Part shown: one piece after another, positions 23,544 to 34,510 of the stretch | Numbering within the stretch: the first letter of the stretch is position 1 | How the letters are laid out: the number at the start of each line of letters is the position of its first letter | From: Mytilus californianus | Taxonomy: Eukaryota; Mollusca; Bivalvia; Mytilida; Mytilidae | NCBI RefSeq assembly: GCF_021869535.1 | Contig: NW_026262734.1 | Location: 89,471,285-89,535,284, forward strand | Direction: 5' to 3' | DNA: 64,000 nt | Notes under the pieces: generated by a model | Seen by the model: the letters and a program-made list of their open reading frames with translations, nothing else | What the model was told of the DNA's origin: nothing | The model's database searches: none | Translations under genes and position numbers: made by a program

Positions 23544-24338
23544 TATGTTCCACCATTGTCTGTACTCATAAACATCGTGGTGTCTTCGTAGCAATGTCAA
23601 ATGGTTTAGCTGAACCTTGAAGATTATTAACGAAAATTTGAACGTGTATGTCATTTAAACAGTATATCAAAACCGATGACGCAAGAACAATGGAAAAGTA
23701 ACTCTTCTTACGAAAATTGTTGACAAAATCAATCAAAAAATAATACCGGTGACGCTACCGAATAAAAGCTATTTCTAAACAACCATCGTGCATTTGAAAA
23801 AAAATATTGTTAAACCGTGCTATTAGAAATATATACATGTGCAAATACATGATGCCTTTTGCCATTATTTGTCGACATAATTGCATAAGAAGCTTGTGAG
23901 ACTCAAATTTCAAAAATATTAGTCTTAAGTTTGCTGTGAATTGACAAAAAAAAAAATCTAAATCGCTAAGTCACTAATATTTGGAGTGTTCCACATAGTC
24001 CTTAGCATGTTGCAATCTCCCAAAATATACTAAGTTTTCTACGTCAAAGTTTTCGAGTATGACCATTTGCTCTGGTCACTTGAACTTTTGATATAGAAAT
24101 ATTGTTTTTCGTGAAAATATTTATTCAAAAGTTGTGTCTGTGCAGATTTAAAAAGTAAAGATAAGCATTTTTTGGAAGTAGGTTATTCGTGAAAGGATTT
24201 TCAAATTTACAGCATAATATAACAGCAATATTTAATATATATATCTATCAATATTATTTAATCAATGCATCTTTTTTTGGAAGCATTTTTTTCTAAATAT
24301 ATGTGTATAAGATAGAGAGTAAGACAGTCTGAACACCA
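23544..24338. other. Intron 3, nothing recognised
   Basis: AT-rich sequence without a recognised repeat family or an exon-like open frame. Confidence 0.5.
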
Positions 24339-24339
<1 letters not shown>

Positions 24340-24393
<54 letters not shown>

Positions 24394-24411
24394 AGAGAGA
24401 GAGAGAGAGAA
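24340..24411. repeat. (GA)n microsatellite
   Basis: A run of GA dinucleotides of about 72 bp is interrupted by two GAAAGA variants near the right side. The minus-strand open frame over it is a leucine-serine by-product. Confidence 0.97.
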
Positions 24412-25370
24412 GTGTGGTGAGTTTTCAATACAAAATCATCTGGACATTGAATTATAATTCGGTATATTAAATCCTGCATTTTAATGTATAGCCGTTAAAA
24501 GATTTTTACTTTTAAGAATAGGTCTTTCTTACTTTTATTTACGGTCTCCTCGGTGTATTCGCCTTAAATTTTTCATCGCGATAAGGTCCGTTTGGATATG
24601 GTAAGTAACTTTATTTCAAAATTGTATGAGACTTTTGATTCCGGGAATGAATTGCATTGTTGTTAGACGCACCCAGTTGTATATTGTAAGCTATATAAAC
24701 AGTCCTACATTTCTTTGGTAAAGTCAGTATGAACGCTAGAACAATTCTTTATATTTCGTGTTATGATAGAATGTGTTAAGAAAATTACAGACGCTACAAA
24801 GTTATACTTATTTGTAAGATTACATTCTCTTAACGTAAACCATATTCAGTTATGTTATACTAGAGCATTACTTAGTCAAAACATTCAATCACAAGTCTCC
24901 TTTGTAATGACAACCTATTTGCGTCTTCAAAGAAGAATGGCGCTGATTAATTAAAATCTTTTCTGTTATACACGTCAGGTTTGAAATAAGTCTTATTAAT
25001 TTCTAGTTTACAAATAAGATCAAAAAGCTTTTGACGTCACCCTTTATACACGCAAAGAAATAGTTTGTCTATCAAGAACGTTTTCTCGGGGCTACTTTAT
25101 GATTCTTCAAATGGCAATTCTTTTATAAATATCGACTTTAAACATATGTTATGATTTTATTTTTCTATGTTTGATTTTTGCTTAATGAATCAAATCAAAT
25201 GTAAAGACACCTTAAGCCATATTTTAATTTGGTTTTATCCGTGTTTTTGTAATTTTTTTTCAATTTTTCTTGTATAAAAAGAGAATTGGATACGACAGGT
25301 GGAAATCACAACCCGTAAATCGAAAAAAAACAGTATTGCCGAACGAAGAATGAGCTTGATTAAACTTCTT

Positions 25371-25503
25371 AGAACTCGTTTTGTTTAAAACAGTAATATA
25401 AAGGAAATGATCTATAGCCATGAGTTGTAAAAACGTAGAACTCGTTTTATTCAACCCAGTAATGTAAATAAAATGATCTATAACCATGAGTTGTAAAAAC
25501 GAT
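25371..25503. repeat. Two-copy tandem repeat of about 66 bp in intron 3
   Basis: Two adjacent units share AGAACTCGTTTTATTCAA or a close variant, CAGTAATATAAAGGAAATGATC and ACCATGAGTTGTAAAAACG. They differ at several positions, so the duplication is not recent. Confidence 0.8.
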
Positions 25504-25544
25504 TTCTGTCTATTTTGAAGTCCTTAAATGGTGTTAATTTCCCA

Positions 25545-26380
25545 GTTATACCATACATTATAACAACACTCACTATAAACCATTATACCTTACATTATTC
25601 CTCATGCACCATACACCATACACCATTCCTCTTTCCCGGTCACATTTGAATCATACACGATTTGCACTATTCACAATTACCCACAATGTAACGTTATTGA
25701 AGGAACGGCTAATTGCAACTCATATTTGAAAACTTATTGAAACTAACGTAAACAAATAAAAAAAGAAACAATACAACGTTTGTAATGCAGCGCAGCATAT
25801 ACAATACACCAATGCACCATTTTACTATACACTTTTTTGGGATGTTTGAAACCATTTAGGCGCTAGCAGGAATCGCCCAAAAACAACACCGAGTACAACT
25901 TAATAGACCACATCAAAAATATTTCGGCATATGCACGAACAGTATAACCAAATATGTTTACAGAGCAGATGAGTGCACCCCTGTATTTTTGTGGTATTTA
26001 ATTCTTAGAGTTTTGTGGACTGTTGTATGCGTTTTTGCCATAGTGTTTTTCTTCTTTTGGATTTAGTCCATTTGTATCGACAAGGGCAGAAAAACGAATA
26101 ACCTCTTCCCTCTTTCAGTCGATATTCAGATACAATATCTTACAGATCATATCTCTGAGTGTATGAATATATGAATACTACAACTATGAAAAATGGAGAA
26201 AGATTGCAATGGGGCATTCAAAAGTCGAAGCGAAAATGACAACGCCATGACAAAAACATACATAGGGAATAAAAGCCTGAACAACACTGAACCCTACAAA
26301 AAACGTAAATAAGCAATGCGTATGTTCATGCCAGCTAATCATTGATGAGTTTGAGTTACAATTAATAACTTATTTTTATA
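25545..26380. other. Intron 3, 3' part with low-complexity and R3 fragment
   Basis: Positions 25,600-25,630 have CACCATACACCATACACCATT low complexity. Positions 26,220-26,290 (AAAAGTCGAAGCGAAAATGACAACGCCATG) are a short reverse R3 fragment. The rest is unassigned. Confidence 0.45.
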
Positions 26381-26386
26381 TTTTAG

Positions 26387-26538
26387 GTAAGACGTCATAC
26401 AACGGAGAACGTAAACCCCTCATCGATAAAAACAGTGAACATAAATGTTGTTCAAACAGAAACATATGCTCACGGCTTTTAATATTATTGACTTGCTATC
26501 AATGCCGTTGTTTGCAAGAGTTTTTTAGTGATAGTTGA
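26387..26538 (+). CDS. Unknown 185-residue protein, final coding exon 4 of 4
   Basis: This exon follows the acceptor TATTTTTATATTTTAG at 26,386 and closes with TGA at 26,536-26,538. It encodes residues 136-185. The tail is distinctive: Cys156-Cys157, Cys163, a hydrophobic run (LLILL, 166-170), then Cys172, Cys175 and Cys177, and the end LQEFFSDS. Clustered cysteines beside a short hydrophobic segment suggest a palmitoylated or membrane-associated C-terminus, but a CxxC-like metal site is also possible; both are inferences. The chain has no N-terminal signal peptide. The intron before is 4,348 bp. Confidence 0.7.
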
Positions 26539-26660
26539 CAAATTATGTTTTGCATCTATTAACGTATCATTGATGTTACATGTAATTACCATGGATAAAA
26601 TGTTCATATACTAAACAATATGATATATAGCAAATGTATGAAATTATATGTATTCTAAAC

Positions 26661-26811
26661 ATTAAAATAAGCCACTACATGTCTATGGCAATATGATATA
26701 ATACATTTCTCATGAAATACACTTTACTTAGACGTCTGGATAATGGTGATATAATCAGCTAGTAATAAGCTTTTATTCTAGGAACAAGCTTAAGGCTAGG
26801 GGACAAATAAA
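26661..26811 (+). promoter_or_regulatory. Possible polyadenylation signals of the four-exon gene
   Basis: ATTAAA at 26,661-26,666 and AATAAA at 26,806-26,811 lie 123 and 268 bp after the stop codon. Either could define the 3' end. In such AT-rich DNA these words are frequent, so the assignment is tentative. Confidence 0.35.
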
Positions 26812-26865
26812 TTATTTAAAGTATCTACAACTGTAGCTTTGTAATCAATACGACTCATCCTGCAT

Positions 26866-26950
26866 ATGATAACAGTGAAACCTGTATATAACGGACACCC
26901 AAGGACAAGAAAATACTGACCTCATAAGAGACGTTACCTTTGAATTAAGG
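26866..26950 (+). repeat. Half-copy of a CAGTCAAACCTG-ended element
   Basis: AACAGTGAAACCTGTATATAACGGACACCC resembles the left end of the element at 10,824. The matching right end is not found, so this is a truncated copy. Confidence 0.45.
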
Positions 26951-27204
26951 CTTAAAACGCATTCGTTTTACTACGAAGGATGACGTGACGAGACAATAAT
27001 TGTTTTGATCTGATTATTGTTATTATTATTGGTCACCTTGATTGGAAGTCGGTATTATAAATGAAGCAAAGACATATTTATGTTTTATATATCTTTCAAA
27101 GCGACCACGTAGACTTATGTTAATAACCTTTTATGAATAACTGCGTGTAATGATTAAAATATATGTATCAAATTACAAAAATTGGGTTTTACATGAATAT
27201 ATTG

Positions 27205-28200
27205 TTTTATTTTGTTCCTTTGTTTTCCTCTTATAGTTGATGTGTTTCCCTCGGGTTTAGTTTGTAACCCGGATTTGTTTTCTCTCAATCGATTTATGAC
27301 TTTTGAACACCAGTTACTACCGTTGCCTTTATTTATATTCAGATTTGACCTTCAAAATTTAAAAGTTAAGAAACCATGAATTTACAAAGCACTAATACAT
27401 CTGTAGTGTTCATAGTCACTGATTCAAACTTATTCCAGCAGATAAGACGATCAAGTTTGTATTATCTTGTCTCGTAAAGACAGACAAGCATTAACAACCG
27501 GGAATTATTGAGCCTTGTTCAGAAAGTAATTGGTAATTTTATAACCAGGGAATACTAGCAAACGTCAAACAGCTGTTATGTATCGTGTAATTATTGTTAA
27601 ACTATGGAATTATAAGAAAAAAATAATACAGTACAGATAGGAGGTAATCTAGTATTTGTAAAAAAGTTATTTTCTAGAATAGATCGTGGTTTGATCAAAT
27701 TTGTCAATATCGGAGTATTTTTGTTCATAACAATTGAAAGTTGTAAACACATTTGTGGTCAGTTTTCTCGTCTGTAATTGATTTGCTCACCCTAAACAGA
27801 TTTTAAGCCTAGTACCTTCTGCTAGCTATTATTCGTGTGTTTCTTTGTCCTATATGTTCTCCCATTTATTTGTATTGTGGTCCTGTCATGTGATGTTGTC
27901 GTTTTGATGTTGTGTTTGACGTTGCCATAAAAGCGGGAGGTTTGGCATGCCACAAAACCAGGTTCAACCCACCATTTTTTTCTTAAAATGTCCTGTACCA
28001 AGTCAGGAAAATGGCCATTGTTATATTATAGTTCGTTTCTGTGTGTGTTACATTTTAATGTTGTGTTTTTGTTGTGTCGTTGTTCTCCTCTTATATTTGA
28101 TGTGTTTCCCTCAGTTTTAGTTTGTAACCCGGTTTTTTTTTCTCTATCGATTTATGAGTTTCGAACAGCGGTATACTACTGTTGCCTTTATTTAAAAATG
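27205..28200 (+). repeat. Mussel repeat R5, two partial copies
   Basis: Positions 27,205-27,340 and 28,075-28,200 both read TTGTTCTCCTCTTATAGTTGATGTGTTTCCCTC-like, then TAGTTTGTAACCCGG, TCGATTTATGA and CTACTGTTGCCTTTA. The second is preceded by GTTGTCGTTTTGATG, GGGAGGTTTGGCATGCCACAAAACCAGG and CTGTACCAAGTCAGGAAAATGG (27,895-28,015), so it is the longer copy. The 28,000-28,200 open frame is inside the repeat and is not a gene. Confidence 0.65.
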
Positions 28201-28660
28201 TGTAATTGATTTATTTTTGTAATACAGAGATTAAATGAAGTACTGAAACGTAACTTTAAACTGTAACTTCAAAAGTAGATGGTTTGTTTCATATCTTAAT
28301 CTTTTCCTCGATATTGACAGCGATTGACGACTTCAAAATAGAATCTACAACAAACGTGACGTATTTAACTTTCGACATGGCAACTCCCCATTCTCATCAG
28401 AAAAATAATCTGCTTCAACGAATGAATTTGTTTTAGGCAATACGTTGCGATCATGCATGTTCACCTTAATGGACTTCATGAACAGGAGATGTGAACCTTA
28501 CACAAAAACTGTTCAAACTGGGTTATACTACATAAGTTGTACGGTCAACATCGGGAAAAAAAAACTTGTTGACCAATAAGATGTGTCGATGTCTCCATTC
28601 ACTTGTGAAATGTTTTCTCCGTCTTAAATCTTTAGATACAAGAATTTGCATTGTGGGTGA

Positions 28661-28790
28661 TAAAATTGAGAATGGAAATGGGGAATGTGTCAAAGAGACA
28701 ACAACCCGACCATAGAACAGACAACAGCAGAAGGTCACCAACAGGTCTTCAATGCAGCGAGAAATTCCCGCACCCAGATGCATGCATTGC
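28661..28790 (+). repeat. Mussel repeat R2, copy 1
   Basis: The segment starts AAATTGAGAATGGAAATGGGG, continues TGTGTCAAAGAGACAACAACC, and has CAACAGGTCTTCAATGCAGCGAG. It corresponds to the first third of the long copies at 49,938 and 54,833. The 131- and 74-residue open frames over it are by-products. Confidence 0.75.
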
Positions 28791-28989
28791 AGGCTTACCC
28801 TGTCTTCGCACCCTGTTTTTATTCCTTTAGGAGTATATACGATTTCCTTTACAACGTGTATACCATGACAAAACACAATTTTGGAAAAAAACGGTCTATT
28901 GTGTTCTAACATTTTCACTTACCATGGTTCATAATTCCTTTAACAGTCACATGAATTGTTTTACAAAACCAAAACCAATAAATGTTTAT

Positions 28990-29008
28990 ATATATATATA
29001 TATATATA
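28990..29008. repeat. (TA)n microsatellite
   Basis: A short uninterrupted TATATA run of about 20 bp. Confidence 0.9.
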
Positions 29009-29269
29009 CAAGAAATGAACTATACAAATTTTCGAGCCAACGATTTGTATTCTAGAATGGACCTCATGATTGGCAGAAATTCTTATTCGTTAATTATCAT
29101 ACTTAGATAACATTTCAAATCACAGTCTAACATTTCAATTTTCTCTTTTTTTGTCATTACTTACCTTGGAATTATTGCCGTCTGAAATCTATAGTCCTGA
29201 AACCAATTAGAGGGATAATAGATATATCATTAAGATTGCCTTAGTTCTAGCTTGCTATAAAAACCCACC

Positions 29270-29345
29270 ATTTTCTTCGGAAACATGCCTGTACCAAGTC
29301 AGGAAAATGACAGTTGTTTTCCATTCGTTCCATTGTTTGATGGAG
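29270..29345 (+). repeat. Mussel repeat R5 fragment
   Basis: The segment has ATGCCTGTACCAAGTCAGGAAAATG, then ACAGTTGTTTTCCATTCGTT, shared with 27,990 and with 53,490-53,545. Confidence 0.6.
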
Positions 29346-29704
29346 TCTTATGTTTGATTTTATCAATTTTTATGGACAACCCCCTTTTTAAATTGACCTT
29401 GGAATTCTGTATTTTTGTCAAAATATTTTAGTCTATGAGTAATCAGAAATAAGATAGAAACATGATAAACTATGTTAACGTTGAAACCAGAATAATAGTT
29501 GAAAGCGCACGAATTGTTATTTGCTTTGATAAGATTTTAAACCCAAAACCTTATACAAAAATGGGGGCGATAATATAATAGAAAACCAAAGGTACAGCCA
29601 AATCCGTAGAAAAACTAAGAGCTACGATTTCACTGACAAAGGGATACTGCATACAAGGAACCTATTGCACTACGGACTCCTAAAGTGAAACTTGAATTAA
29701 TCCC

Positions 29705-30135
29705 ATGGTAGGTTTTACGGACGCCATCATGCATGGTTTGGTTGACCGTTATGGAATAGATGTGTCACAAATGTCTATGGATATGTTCCTCTTGTTGTTA
29801 CCGCACTTCCATCCACTATTTCTCAATTGTAACATTATCGAAAGCGGCTTAAATTTACTACTGAGTGTTTACTTGCTGCAGCAAAACGACGGTTGTCACA
29901 TGTGTAGCAGGAATCGCTTAGTCTATCTGAGCACTTTAGTTCACCCTCGGTTTCGTGTTGCTCAGTCGTTAGTTTTTTACTTAATGGTTTGTTATTATCT
30001 TTTGTCCTTTCATCGATTTAATTTTTTGCCAGGTGTTTTCTTTTTTTTTTGGGGGGGGGGGGGAAGGGGGGGAGGGGGGAGGAGGGACTTTTGGTTTTAT
30101 AATGCCCCCTTGGTATCTTCTCATTTTGGTCTATG
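29705..30135 (+). mobile_element. Repeat R3 with retroelement coding remnant
   Basis: The first part encodes a short peptide with LVDRYGIDVSQM, matching in DNA the sequence GTTGACCGTAATGGAATATCTGTTTCACA at 52,768-52,796. It continues into CAAAACGACGGTTGTCACATGTGTAGCAGGAATCGCTTA and TCGTGTTGCTCAGTCGTTAG, which are the later R3 blocks. A 12-G run followed by a purine tract interrupts the repeat at about 30,051-30,086. The ORF is a broken remnant. From memory this repeat is abundant in mussels, and I suspect it is the 3' end of a Penelope-like retroelement; that assignment is an inference. Confidence 0.5.
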
Positions 30136-31879
30136 AACGAGGAAAATGCAATCTCTGATTTTGATTCCTTGCCATATTTGTATCAGTGTTAATTTCATTG
30201 AAATTAATATCCATTGTTTGGGGATAGTACCAATTAAAGTACTGAGCTACTGAATTGTTGTTACTCAACGGAGGTACACTTCATAATCATAAATCGACCA
30301 GTGATAATTATAACATGAAATAGTACCAAAAGTATTGTCACAGTATTCGATAAATTTACATTTTAATTTACCGATGGTATGTTTAAATTTCAACGTAAAG
30401 GAGAGTCATGCATTCGTGTACAAAACTTAGTCAAAATGTACAATTAATTTTAGATCGGCGATACTAGTGACATTTTCTGTACAGTTGTTTGTTTATCCTT
30501 TTTATAGGTTAACAACATAATTGTTCCATTTACATTTAGATAACATGATCCTATGACAATGGTTTCTATTTTTTTGTAATGTGTCTGTATGAAGAAATTA
30601 CTGTTTGAGTTCCAATCTCCTGTAGCCTTTTTGATATTAGCAAAAATTGTTTCAACATTGGAATACATATAAATTGAAATAAAGACTGATAAACGACATC
30701 TTTATAATAATCGATGGAGATATCAACCAACGCAGTCATGATGGCTAAACAAAAAGTTGGAAATTCAAGACAACTGCCTAGTAGGAATAAAATGTCACTG
30801 TTCTGATACACAAACATATGGCAAAAAACTTCTTATGTCAAACAATTTCAAGTAATTACACATGCTCTAATAAAGCGAATTAATAGTGGTAGTTGTTGAA
30901 GAGCATTGAGGACCAACAATTCCGAAAGATTTTGTCAAATACAGTTAAGGTTATCTTTTCCTGTGGAAGAAAATCCCTATTAATTCGAAAAATTGTAAAC
31001 ATTCAATTTGCATGACCATATCAATGATAATTAATGTTAACATAGAAATGATGACTACTGGATTGTTGATTGTTAATAAACTGATGACAATGAACATAAT
31101 GCCCTATGCAATTTCTTTTGGTATGAAAGTTATGATTATACTTATAGTGAAGAGCTTTTAAGTAATCATATCAACAGTGAACACGCCAAAGCAATTCTTG
31201 TCAAATCAAAGGTGCAAAACAAAAAACTACTAATTGGTTTAAATATTAATAAAAATTGAGAATGCAGTAATGAAACATCGACTTATTTTTACAATTTAAA
31301 AAAATATTTGCAATAGAAAAACAAAGGATAAGAGTAATCAACTCCAACAAAGTAAAATAGCAAAAACGTCAACGTGAAAACAAAAAAATGTAAACACAAA
31401 CATTTTGTGTTTAAAAAGAACCAGCTGCTTTACCATATGGTAGGTTTTATATAAGTCCTAGTACAAAAGAGATGTCGACGCCAAGGAATTAAATAGAAAA
31501 GAGGTCTGTCATTGATTTCCGATTTTTTAATGGACAAACATTAAGATATGAATATCGACCCAGGATGGCTTAGAACAGGCATATTTACATGAAAATGTGC
31601 TGATTTTGAAATATTTTGGTATCATACCTTCCTAGTTTTTAAACTCAAACAATGAACAAAAATAGGTAAAGAGCAGAATATACGGAAAACTTATGAAATA
31701 CATCTCACTCAAAACTAAATTATCACAGACAACATAGACACAGCTTCAAGCAAATACAATAACGAATTATTTCAAGTCAGGAAATTCTTAGTTATGCATA
31801 AAATTCTACCTTTAAACGTAAGTGTGGTCAAATATATGTTTTGATAAACAAAGAAATTTTATAATTAGATCACAAATCA
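30136..31879. other. Intergenic, no gene seen; direct repeat X1
   Basis: Positions 30,480-30,760 (TTTATCCTTTTTATAGGTTAACAAC, TTTTTGATATTAGCAAAAATTG, ATAAATTGAAATAAAGACTG) recur in diverged form at 32,955-33,185. The remainder is AT-rich and unassigned. Confidence 0.5.
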
Positions 31880-32075
31880 GTTACTTCCGGAGCAACTGAG
31901 ATCACCCCAAGTTTTTGGTGGGGTTCGTGTTGCTTAGTCTTTAGTTTTCTATGTTGTGTCATCTGTACTTTTATTTGTCTGTTTGTCTTTTTATTTTGGC
32001 CATGGCGATGTCAGTTTGTTTTCGATCTATGAATGTCCCTCTGGTATCTTTCGTCCCTCTTTTATGACAATTTGG
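31880..32075 (+). repeat. Repeat R3
   Basis: The block order is TTACTTCCGGAGCAACTGAGATCACCCCAAG, TTTGGTGGGGTTCGTGTTGCTTAG, TTTTCTATGTTGTGTCATCTG, GGCCATGGCGATGTCAGTTTG and CTCTGGTATCTTTCGTCCCTC. It is the same as at 52,950 and 60,722. Confidence 0.75.
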
Positions 32076-32189
32076 ATAATATGTTTCAAAACTATTTGTA
32101 ATGAATTAAAATCTGTGTGTTATATTCCTTGTTCATTGGTGAGCGGCATAACAATTAAAAAAGTACATTTATAAACTTCTCATATTGTC

Positions 32190-32278
32190 AAGGGGCGGGG
32201 TGGGGTGGGTTTGGGGAGTGGGGGGCTGGGGGGGGGGGGTATGGGGGGGGGGGGGGGTGTGGTAGAGGTAGAGAGGGT
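32190..32278 (+). repeat. Guanine-rich tract
   Basis: An almost pure G and T stretch of about 80 bp contains at least ten runs of four or more G, including two runs of ten or more. It satisfies the usual pattern for G-quadruplex formation many times over. It may also be a site of sequencing or assembly error. Confidence 0.9.
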
Positions 32279-32954
32279 GGCAACCCTATTTCACATAAAA
32301 CAAAAGTTGAATCCCAAATTCCCGCAAAGATAAACCATAAATAACGAATTATCGAACAGTAAATCATCCCTTCACGAGTTCCAATAAATGTGAATCCCTA
32401 ATTCTCGAACAATTTAACGGCCAATCCCGACGTCTCGTCTTTTTTTGTGTTTAGTCAGTTCCATATAAGATATTGAGGTGTGGTTGATTGCTAATGAGAC
32501 TTGAAAAACTATCCAAATTGTCCAAATGAAGTGGATTTTAGTTAAGTCATATCAGAAAATAAGATTTGTCAGCATGCCCGAACACTGCAATTTCAGTACA
32601 AAAATTTAAATGTTAACTCCGACCTTTATTGACAAGTAACAAGTCAAAGATACAAATGGGTTAGAATAAAGATCTGACATTTACACTCAGATAAAAATTA
32701 TAGCATCAATTATTCCGTGGCCTTCAGATACAGCTACTAATCAAGATTTCGTGATTGATGGAAAGTCAATTTAAAGCTGCTGATAAAGTAAAACATCACT
32801 CTGGTTGCCGTAATTGATGTCTTGCTAATTAAGTTCTTTGTAACGATAAGTTAATAAAAGTTATCAGTAAATTCAATTTATCAGACAATTTAATATCTGG
32901 AAAAATGTATTTAACATAGGTTATATTAAAAGATAACGATTTTATGTTAATCCT

Positions 32955-33185
32955 TTTATAGGCTAGCAACATCATGAACATAACTGTTCTATCTACGTTT
33001 AGATATCTTGACCCTAAGACATTGATTTCTGTCATTTTGTAATTTGTCTTTTTCATGAGATTACGTTTTACATCGAATATTCTGAAGTCACTTTTGATAT
33101 TAGCGAAAGTTCTCTATACGCGAGTTCACATACATGAATTGAAATAAAACTGGTCAATAGCATTTTTATAAAAAATAAACGTATA
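32955..33185. repeat. Direct repeat X2
   Basis: Diverged copy of 30,480-30,760: TTAATCCTTTTATAGGCTAGCAAC, TTTTTGATATTAGCGAAAGTT-like and ATGAATTGAAATAAAACTGG blocks occur in the same order. It immediately precedes the tandem unit that begins near 33,205. Confidence 0.55.
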
Positions 33186-34168
33186 TTATGGACATTTGTA
33201 AATTCCAATCGTATAGATTTGAGTTTAATTTCAAAGAGCCTTATACATAATGATATATTTTACGTTAATATATCTATACTTCGAAAATAACGAGATCCAA
33301 TGTGTTAGCCGGCATGACGTAAACACGACGAATCAAAGAATTCAACTTTATATATAACTAAAATAGAACAATGATGTTTTTTTAAAAATTACACCATTCC
33401 AGGCCCTTTTGTTTTCCACATAATTAATATTAGTAATTATTAACAAGTTCCGGATCGAATCCGATACCGATACCAATATTAAATGTTACATGTTACCATC
33501 TGCAAATCCCTCCTCTATCAGAAGAACCTGGAATGTTTTATATCTATGTTACACTATGTAACACTATTTAGCAAGTCTGTTTTCTTCAACAACAATACCA
33601 CTATTAATCATGTTAATTTTGGTTAATTATTTAAAATTAAATGTAGTTTATAGTAAGTTTATTGTAGTATGAAAACCAAGACGGGTTCAAACAAAAAAAA
33701 AATTTGAAAGCACAGAAAACTGTGCACCTTTCGATCAGAATGACTTTATCAGATGACAAAACGAATACTAAAAATCCAGGCTAAAATACGGCATAGGTAC
33801 TTTATTTCAGTCACTGACCCGCATGTCGCGGATGTGTTCTTGTATTTTATAAAAATGCTGATGTAAGTGTTATATGGTTTTGTCTATGTCTATTGTTTAT
33901 ATTTAACTAGACAAAAGCTTAGAATTGTTTCATGTATGGTCTTAGTATGATAGCATTCCCGTTGCCAATAAAATTTTATATCCCTATTTTTTATAAACAA
34001 ATCTGTTAAATGGTCAATTTTACCAAATTTGTCAAGTATGGCATGATGACATCCGAGTGGCATTACAAATTACAAAGCTGCTCTTGTATATAGCAAAACT
34101 TTCGGAATTTTTGGACTTCAAAACTCTTCAGCTTCGTGCTTTATTTTGCCTTTTAAATATTTTGATTA

Positions 34169-34216
34169 GAGCGTCACTGATGAGTCTTGTGTAAACGAAA
34201 CGGGCGTCTTGCGTAC
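34169..34216 (+). ncRNA. Hammerhead ribozyme motif, intact core, in unit A
   Basis: The core is CTGATGA at 34,177-34,183, helix II GTCT-TGTGT-AAAC (one C-A mismatch), GAAA at 34,197-34,200, a minimal helix III closed by A-T and C-G around GGGC, and the cleavage triplet GTC at 34,206-34,208. Helix I pairs AGCGTCA with TTGCGT with one mismatch and two wobbles. All invariant core residues are present. Type I hammerheads with such short helix III are known from Penelope-like retroelements and retrozymes, where they often cleave as dimers. Helix mismatches may weaken activity. Confidence 0.7.
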
Positions 34217-34257
34217 AAAATTATAAGCCTTTTATCACTGATGAAATTTTCAAAAGT

Positions 34258-34510
34258 CCATCCAAGCTTGGTAAACTTTGTCGGATGATGCGGAACCTTC
34301 ACTTGTTAATTATTTCTACATTAATCAATCTCAGATCAACCCCAGTTTTGTTGGGTTCGTTTTGTTCGGTCTTAAGCTTTCTATGTCGTGCTTTGTGAAC
34401 TTTTTGCCTTTGCATCGCCTTTCGTTTTTTACCATGGCCATGTCAGTTTCCCTTATACTCGTGAGTTTCTAAATGTTCCCTTTGTATTTTCCGTCTCTTT
34501 TTATGAACGG
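34258..34510 (+). repeat. Diverged repeat R3 inside unit A
   Basis: The blocks TCTCAGATCAACCCCAGTTTTG, TGGGTTCGTTTTGTTCGGTC, TTTCTATGTCGTGCTTTGTG, CCATGGCCATGTCAGTTTCCC and GTATTTTCCGTCTCTTTTTATGAACGG are diverged R3. It starts about 40 bp after the hammerhead motif. Confidence 0.65.

Noticed and set aside
24258-24479. Leucine-serine repeat protein on the minus strand
   Set aside because: It is the translation of a (GA)n microsatellite.
28523-28918. 131-residue minus-strand frame
   Set aside because: Half of it is the reverse of an R2 repeat and it carries no recognisable domain.
33440-33480. CCGGATCGAATCCGATACCGATACC considered as a tRNA T-arm
   Set aside because: It does not match the B-box consensus and no acceptor stem or anticodon arm can be folded around it.
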